Assembly (NCBI RefSeq): GCF_910596095.1
Contig: NC_056540.1
Span: 18,998,501 to 19,062,500 of the forward strand
From: Thunnus maccoyii
Lineage: Eukaryota; Chordata; Actinopteri; Scombriformes; Scombridae
DNA: 64,000 nucleotides
Direction: 5' to 3'
The translations under genes and the position numbers were made by a program. This document shows positions 59,910-64,000 of this stretch, piece after piece. The notes beneath the pieces are model-generated. The model did no database searches and was not told the DNA's origin. It saw nothing but the letters and a program-made list of their open reading frames with translations. Each line of letters starts with the position of its first letter. Within the stretch, counting starts at the first letter, position 1.

Positions 59910-60691
59910 TTCTACCCGAATAGTTTTCATGGCAGCAGTGCGGGCCATCATTTCTCTCAGTGTGCCCTGAGCCTCCTCAAACTGCTGCAGCAGCTGCCTG
60001 TTGTGCTGCTGGGCTGTACGCTCTCTGTCCTTCAGCTCCTGCCAGCGTTGTTGCAGATGCATCACCCTGCTGCAGGAAACACACACGCAGAGTCAGATTC
60101 ACAAACATGTACACAGGTGTTTGTTTGTTTGTTTTTAACTTTAAACCTACATATATAATAGGGGACAGCATGTTGTCTGTGAACTTACAGATGTTGGGGA
60201 CCCTGATGAGTTGAAAAATCAGCTTGCAATGTCATTGACCTGTTGAAACTGTGAGAGAAAGGGACAGTGCATCAAAATACAGCATCACAAAAACTCATGC
60301 TACACACTACACGCTACAAACTTAATACATTTATAGTATTTTATAGTGTAGTATTTCCAGAATATTTCACATACTGTAGTTTCCATATAAAAATACCATA
60401 AACTACACTACACTCCCTCTAGTGCCGAACAGTACAAGTCCTTATTATAGAAGAAGTGCATTATGCAAATTATTTTGGAGGGTTGATATTTTTTGTAATT
60501 ACATAATGAATCAAATTGTGATTTAGAGGAAGAAAAAAGCCCCAAACCCACATCTGTCACTCCTTGTCTCTACAGCAACATAAAGGGTCTTACCTCTTTT
60601 TTAGACTGTGCTCTCTTCGATTTGTGAAAGTGTCTCTGTCTGTGCCAGTCAGATGCCCAAGAGATAGTAAATTCTCCCTCGGTGCAGCCAT
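55462..60691 (-). CDS. Uncharacterised coiled-coil protein with long acidic tail, CEP15/kizuna-like N-terminus
   Basis: Eleven exons on the minus strand: 60691-60594, 60239-60189, 60069-59916, 59815-59732, 59363-59273, 58947-58438, 58304-58163, 56904-56005, 55920-55762, 55673-55639, 55550-55462; all GT-AG with matching phases, 770 residues. Residues about 50-160 form a coiled coil (QQRWQELKDRERTAQQHNR, then YLEENSPRWQQQLKEK). From memory this resembles CEP15 (C3orf14; EEYIPKWEQFL) and the kizuna N-terminus, both centrosomal, so a centrosome or cilium role is inference. Exon 6 codes for a Pro/Gln/His-rich segment (170 aa) and exon 7 a basic KKRKREKRGR, a possible nuclear signal. Exon 8 (300 aa) is mostly Glu, Asp and Ser. 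The protein ends SDSDEFDHFYD. The last acceptor is a NAGNAG pair (55553/55550) that would add or drop one Ala. I do not know its orthologue name. Confidence 0.75.
57350..57540 (+). repeat. Dispersed teleost repeat (CATTCACACACCGATGGCAG family)
   Basis: In intron 7 of the acidic coiled-coil gene. Phrases CATTCACACACCGATGGCAG, GGGTTCAGCATCTTGCTCAA and CATCCTGAGCCACAG match a very common fish repeat. Confidence 0.65.
57770..57945. repeat. Dispersed repeat fragments
   Basis: GGACAAGGAAAAACTCCCCC and the nearby TGGGAACCACTGAC are short tracts typical of fish repeats, probably two different families abutting. Ends are not clear. Confidence 0.4.
59131..59220. repeat. Long hairpin, 40-bp arms and 10-bp loop
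   Basis: The left arm 59131-59170 and right arm 59181-59220 are reverse complements with a single mismatch pair region (AATTGAGG against CCTAAATT); each arm itself holds two copies of AGGAGTGTTTT. It lies in intron 5 of the acidic coiled-coil gene, about 50 nt past the exon 5 donor. Confidence 0.9.
59884..59909. repeat. (TG)n microsatellite
   Basis: About 13 TG units, just inside intron 3 of the minus-strand gene, next to the exon 3 donor. Confidence 0.9.
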
Positions 60692-62341
60692 GACTGCATA
60701 CTCTCAGTAGATGCAGAGATTAACAGGGATTAAGATCTGTGCTTTGGGGGAGGGACCAGGAACGTGCTGTCAATCCTCACATGGGTGTGGTGATGCAGTG
60801 ACAGCTCTTACAGGTAACCAGGTTATTAAAAAGGTCAATTTAAATGGACTTTCCCATGAAAATGTAGACACACAACATACATATTAAACATAAAGTCCCA
60901 AATAATAAGCATTATAAACAGTATATTTACTGTTTCAGGGGCCATGGTGAACTAGTTCTAGCCCAGGATTTCTAGCAGGACCCCTGGTCAAGGCAAATCC
61001 CCCTTTTGGGATTTAAAGACTAGAGCCAACAGGCAGATGTTCATTAGGTGGAGGAAGTAAACACAAAAATTTTCAGCAAAGCAGAGAATTAAAGCACAGA
61101 GGTTATATACGAGCCAAGACAGCCAATTGTGAAAAGTAAAGTAATTACATTTACTCTGGTACTGACTGGACTTCAGCACAATATTAAAGGTACTTGTTCT
61201 TTTACTTGAGAATCTCCATTTCATACTGATATATACTGCTACCCCACTACATTCCAGAGGCAAGTATTGTACTTTATATGTATTGTTACTAAGATTTTAT
61301 TGACAAAAATATGGTTATCTTTTCAAGTGAGACATTTTTATACATCAGCTACCCACAACAGTATATAAAGTAATACACGTTAGCTCCAACCTGGCCACTT
61401 GGTGAGATCAAAATACTGTCTGCATATTGTTGCATCAATAGTAATAATGCAATAATATAATACATATAATATTTGAGATGGACCATTATGCATTAAAAAT
61501 ATTTTTATATACTTAAAGTACATTTTGAAGATAATAAATACTTTTGTACTAATACAAGTCAATTATGAATGCAGGACCTTTACTCGTTACAGAGTATTTT
61601 ATTTTGTTTTACTTTTTATATTGTGGTATTACTAGTTTTAGTGGTATTTTTCCCCACTGAAGAATATGTAAAATTTAATATAAATCTTACACTCTTACCA
61701 GGCACCCCATTTTCGTGCACAACCCCGAAAATAATGTACCCAAAATAAGAAGGTTACTGTTCTTCAACCCTTTAGATTACAGTCATAATCCTGGCCTCAT
61801 TTAAATGGTAAATCTTTAAATTTTACAACCAGAAAGTCAGAATGAATATAAGTGATTCTGAAAATAATGCCACCAAGGCGCGAAGTGTCCCACAGTGTCG
61901 CTTAACAGGTAAAATATCCAAAAAATGTCCACCATTTGAACACAAAACCACACTAAAATCCTCATTACGCGTTTATTTGTATTTTAAAGCAAGCGGAACC
62001 ACATCATCTTCATTCATCTTCTGCCTTACGGATGTATTTTCATGTAACATCTGTCACCAGAGGCTTGATTCTGTCCAGCAGCAGAGATGGTTGTAAAGAA
62101 GGAGGTTTTGTAGAGAGAATTGAGTAAAATTGCAGCTCTTATATCACAGTTATTCGTCCCGAAGATATATTAAATATTATAAATACGGTTAATTTCCCGC
62201 TAACGTTTGTAACAATGCTAATTTGACTAACTAAGCTAGCCAACGGTTATTGCGGTGCGTCGGTTAAATGAGTCCCTCTACTAAACTGATCGTCAAACTG
62301 TGAATTAAACAACAACACGTAGAGGTGAACGGGCAGAAAAC
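60692..62341. other. Divergent intergenic region
   Basis: Separates the 5' ends of the minus-strand coiled-coil gene and zdhhc24. It contains a reverse AAGTAAAAGTA element (61130-61580). The last 100 bp before 62342 are the likely zdhhc24 5' UTR and promoter; no TATA box is evident. Confidence 0.45.
61130..61580 (-). repeat. AAGTAAAAGTA dispersed element, reverse orientation
   Basis: AGTAATTACATTTACTCTGG, TACTTGTTCTTTTACTTGAG and CTACATTCCAGAGGCAAGTA are the reverse complement of the family's 3' end; GCAGGACCTTTACTCGTTAC near 61575 is its 5' part. Confidence 0.65.
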
Positions 62342-62646
62342 ATGACGAGTTTTGGCAGTAAAGTGTTTTGCAGGGTCGAGAGGTTGTGTCACCACCTCCC
62401 CGTGCTCCTCAACACCTTCCTGGTCTTCTCCATCACCGGGGAGGTGAGCTACCTGGTCCTGGTCGAGGCTCCGCTGGAGGCGGACCAGCAGAAGACTGCA
62501 TGGTCGGCTTTGTGGAAGGCGGTTCACCTGCTGGCCCAGTACTTCATGCTGGGAAACATCTGCTGGAACGCCATGCTCTTCCTCAAAACCAGTCCCAGCA
62601 TCAAGGGGGTGTTTCTGGGAGGAGAGGGCATGGGTCAGGGGTGGAG
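62342..62646 (+). CDS. zdhhc24: Palmitoyltransferase ZDHHC24, first coding exon
   Basis: A DHHC-family protein S-acyltransferase of intracellular membranes. This exon (101 codons plus 2 bases) codes for the N-terminal part: membrane helix 1 (about residues 18-42, VLLNTFLVFSITGEVSYLVL) and helix 2 (about 62-84, HLLAQYFMLGNICWNAMLFL). Then FLKTSPSIKGVFLGGEGMGQGW, close to human ZDHHC24 (FLRSDPSIRGVMLAGRGLGQGW), which gives the identity. It ends at the donor TGGAG|GTGAGG. The cysteine-rich DHHC domain is in later exons beyond the right edge, so the catalytic motif cannot be checked. Confidence 0.87.
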
Positions 62647-62744
62647 GTGAGGGAGAACTGTGGAGGTTTTTAGCATAAGGCCTCAATAATATGGCTGTAC
62701 TGTAATGATATAACTTTATATTTGCATGGCTGCCATAGTAGTAC

Positions 62745-63165
62745 ACTTAAAGGACGGGTTCACAAATTTTCAAGTCTGTTATAAAACAAGAGTGAGGAGC
62801 CGAAATGAACATTGAAACAGATTTTTTTTTTTGCCATAATCATTCCTCCTGTTCATACTGGCCATTAGAGAATCCCTTTATAATGCACTTACAAGCCTCA
62901 TATAAGCTTCAGATAAACTTTCAAATGCATTTAAGCACAAAATGACTGTGTGGACACAATGTGGATTTTGGCCCCCATCACTTACATTGAAAGTGATTTG
63001 AAGAGGATCTTTTAATAGCCAGTATGAACAGGAGGAATGATTACAGCGAGGAAAACCTCTTTTAGTGTTCATATGGACACCTGACTGTTGTTGTAAGATA
63101 GACTTGACTGGCGTTTTCATGCAGCAATACATTAAAGAAAAAAAGATAACAAATTCCAACACTCA
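62745..63165. repeat. Dispersed teleost repeat with internal inverted arms
   Basis: AATCATTCCTCCTGTTCATACTGGCC with a following CATTAGAGAATCCC is mirrored as an inverted copy from about 62985 to 63044 (reading ATAGCCAGTATGAACAGGAG). Phrases such as CACTTACATTGAAAGTGAT match a common fish repeat. Confidence 0.6.
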
Positions 63166-63177
63166 GGTGTAGTAGTA

Positions 63178-63183
63178 ATAATG

Positions 63184-63216
<33 letters not shown>
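63178..63216. repeat. (ATA)n microsatellite
   Basis: About twelve ATA units. Confidence 0.9.
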
Positions 63217-63217
<1 letters not shown>

Positions 63218-64000
63218 AACTACTTCAGCAGTACTGAATGAATAATTTGTGGTTTAATGAAATAGTGTTACACTCACATAAAGTTGGGGGACCTGCGAGG
63301 GACAGATTCAGATTCTTTGCCCCCACTTTATAATGTAGGTTTTCACAAGTTGAGAAGTACTCTCCATGGTATTGATATGAAATTTGTGGAAGCTCTCATC
63401 ATGAATCAGAATACCATTAAAACATGAACAAACAGGTGACATATTTAAGGAAAATACCAACACAAAGTGTCTTAGTGAGGTGCTGGGCCTCAACAAACTG
63501 CCATAACTACTTTTAGAGGGTCTGGATCTTCCAAAACATATTTCCTCATTCTGTGCTTTGATGATGGTGGTGGCTGACACATTGGTCAGAAATTTCTCCG
63601 TGATGTGGTGACTGCGAAGGCAATAACATATGATTCAAATCATTTTCGTACCATTGAGTGAGTCCCTGTGCCTTGAGTGGCAGGCTTTGCATTTCTTGTG
63701 TTTTCTCCTCTCATTTATTCAAGTTTTTCCTCTAGTTTGTCACCTGTCTGTATGTGTGTGGAAATTTTGGGGAAAGAAGCAGGAAATGTGTGGCAACATA
63801 ACAGCTTATTGGTAAAAAAAAGAATTTTCTAGCATGGGTAAAACGCATAATTCTTCTTATTCACAGATGTAAAGATGTTTTAGGATGAACACATGTCAAC
63901 TATTTCTATGGCCCCAACTAATGATCACAGTGTGTTTCAGTGAGATTATTAAAATGTATTTGTACTTTTAATCATTAAACTTCATGTGTGGAATGTCATT

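Larger units (their letters stand above)
62647..64000. other. Intron 1 of zdhhc24 (partial)
   Basis: No DHHC-like exon was found up to the end of the window. Contains a repeat with inverted arms and a trinucleotide microsatellite; the rest is unremarkable. Confidence 0.55.

Overview
The window is vertebrate nuclear DNA, almost certainly from a ray-finned (teleost) fish. Genes have many short exons with GT-AG introns. The intergenic and intronic DNA is AT-rich and full of CA/GT microsatellites and of short dispersed repeats typical of fish genomes. The repeat types suggest a spiny-rayed (percomorph) fish rather than a carp relative, but the species cannot be fixed from the sequence. Everything rests on reading splice signals, reading frames and remembered protein families; no search was run.

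Layout: (1) 666-22163, minus strand: five of about six coding exons of slc16a2 (MCT8, thyroid hormone transporter); the last exon lies beyond the left edge. Intron 4 holds a decayed plus-strand gene copy with an SGNH-hydrolase-like GDSH motif; intron 1 is about 12 kb. (2) 22.2-32.7 kb: gene-poor, with a foldback element, a 460-bp hAT-type element with a perfect 8-bp target duplication, and a 0.9-kb tandem duplication. (3) 32.7-35.1 kb, plus: lrrn4cl, a single-pass Fn3 membrane protein. (4) 36.4-38.6 kb, plus: tstd1, a small rhodanese. (5) 40.0-47.2 kb, plus: top6bl, the meiotic TopoVIB-like subunit, with one U12-type AT-AG intron and one or two GC-AG introns. (6) 48.2-55.4 kb, plus: pola2, 18 exons, 601 aa, with a U12-type GT-AG intron. 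(7) 55.5-60.7 kb, minus: an 11-exon, 770-aa coiled-coil gene with a very acidic tail, N-terminally resembling CEP15/kizuna centrosomal proteins, tail-to-tail with pola2. (8) 62.3 kb to the right edge, plus: first exon of zdhhc24.

lrrn4cl, top6bl, pola2 and zdhhc24 have human counterparts on 11q12-q13, so the right two thirds look like a conserved-synteny block, while slc16a2 (human Xq13) and tstd1 (human 1q23) do not belong to that human block. The genes are not a pathway; the functional themes are hormone transport, sulfur transfer, meiotic break formation, replication priming, centrosome-like function and protein palmitoylation. The most notable signals are the minor-spliceosome and GC-AG introns in top6bl and pola2, the nested SGNH-like gene relic with its 177-bp higher-order repeat, the unrecognised acidic coiled-coil gene, and several precisely bounded mobile elements.
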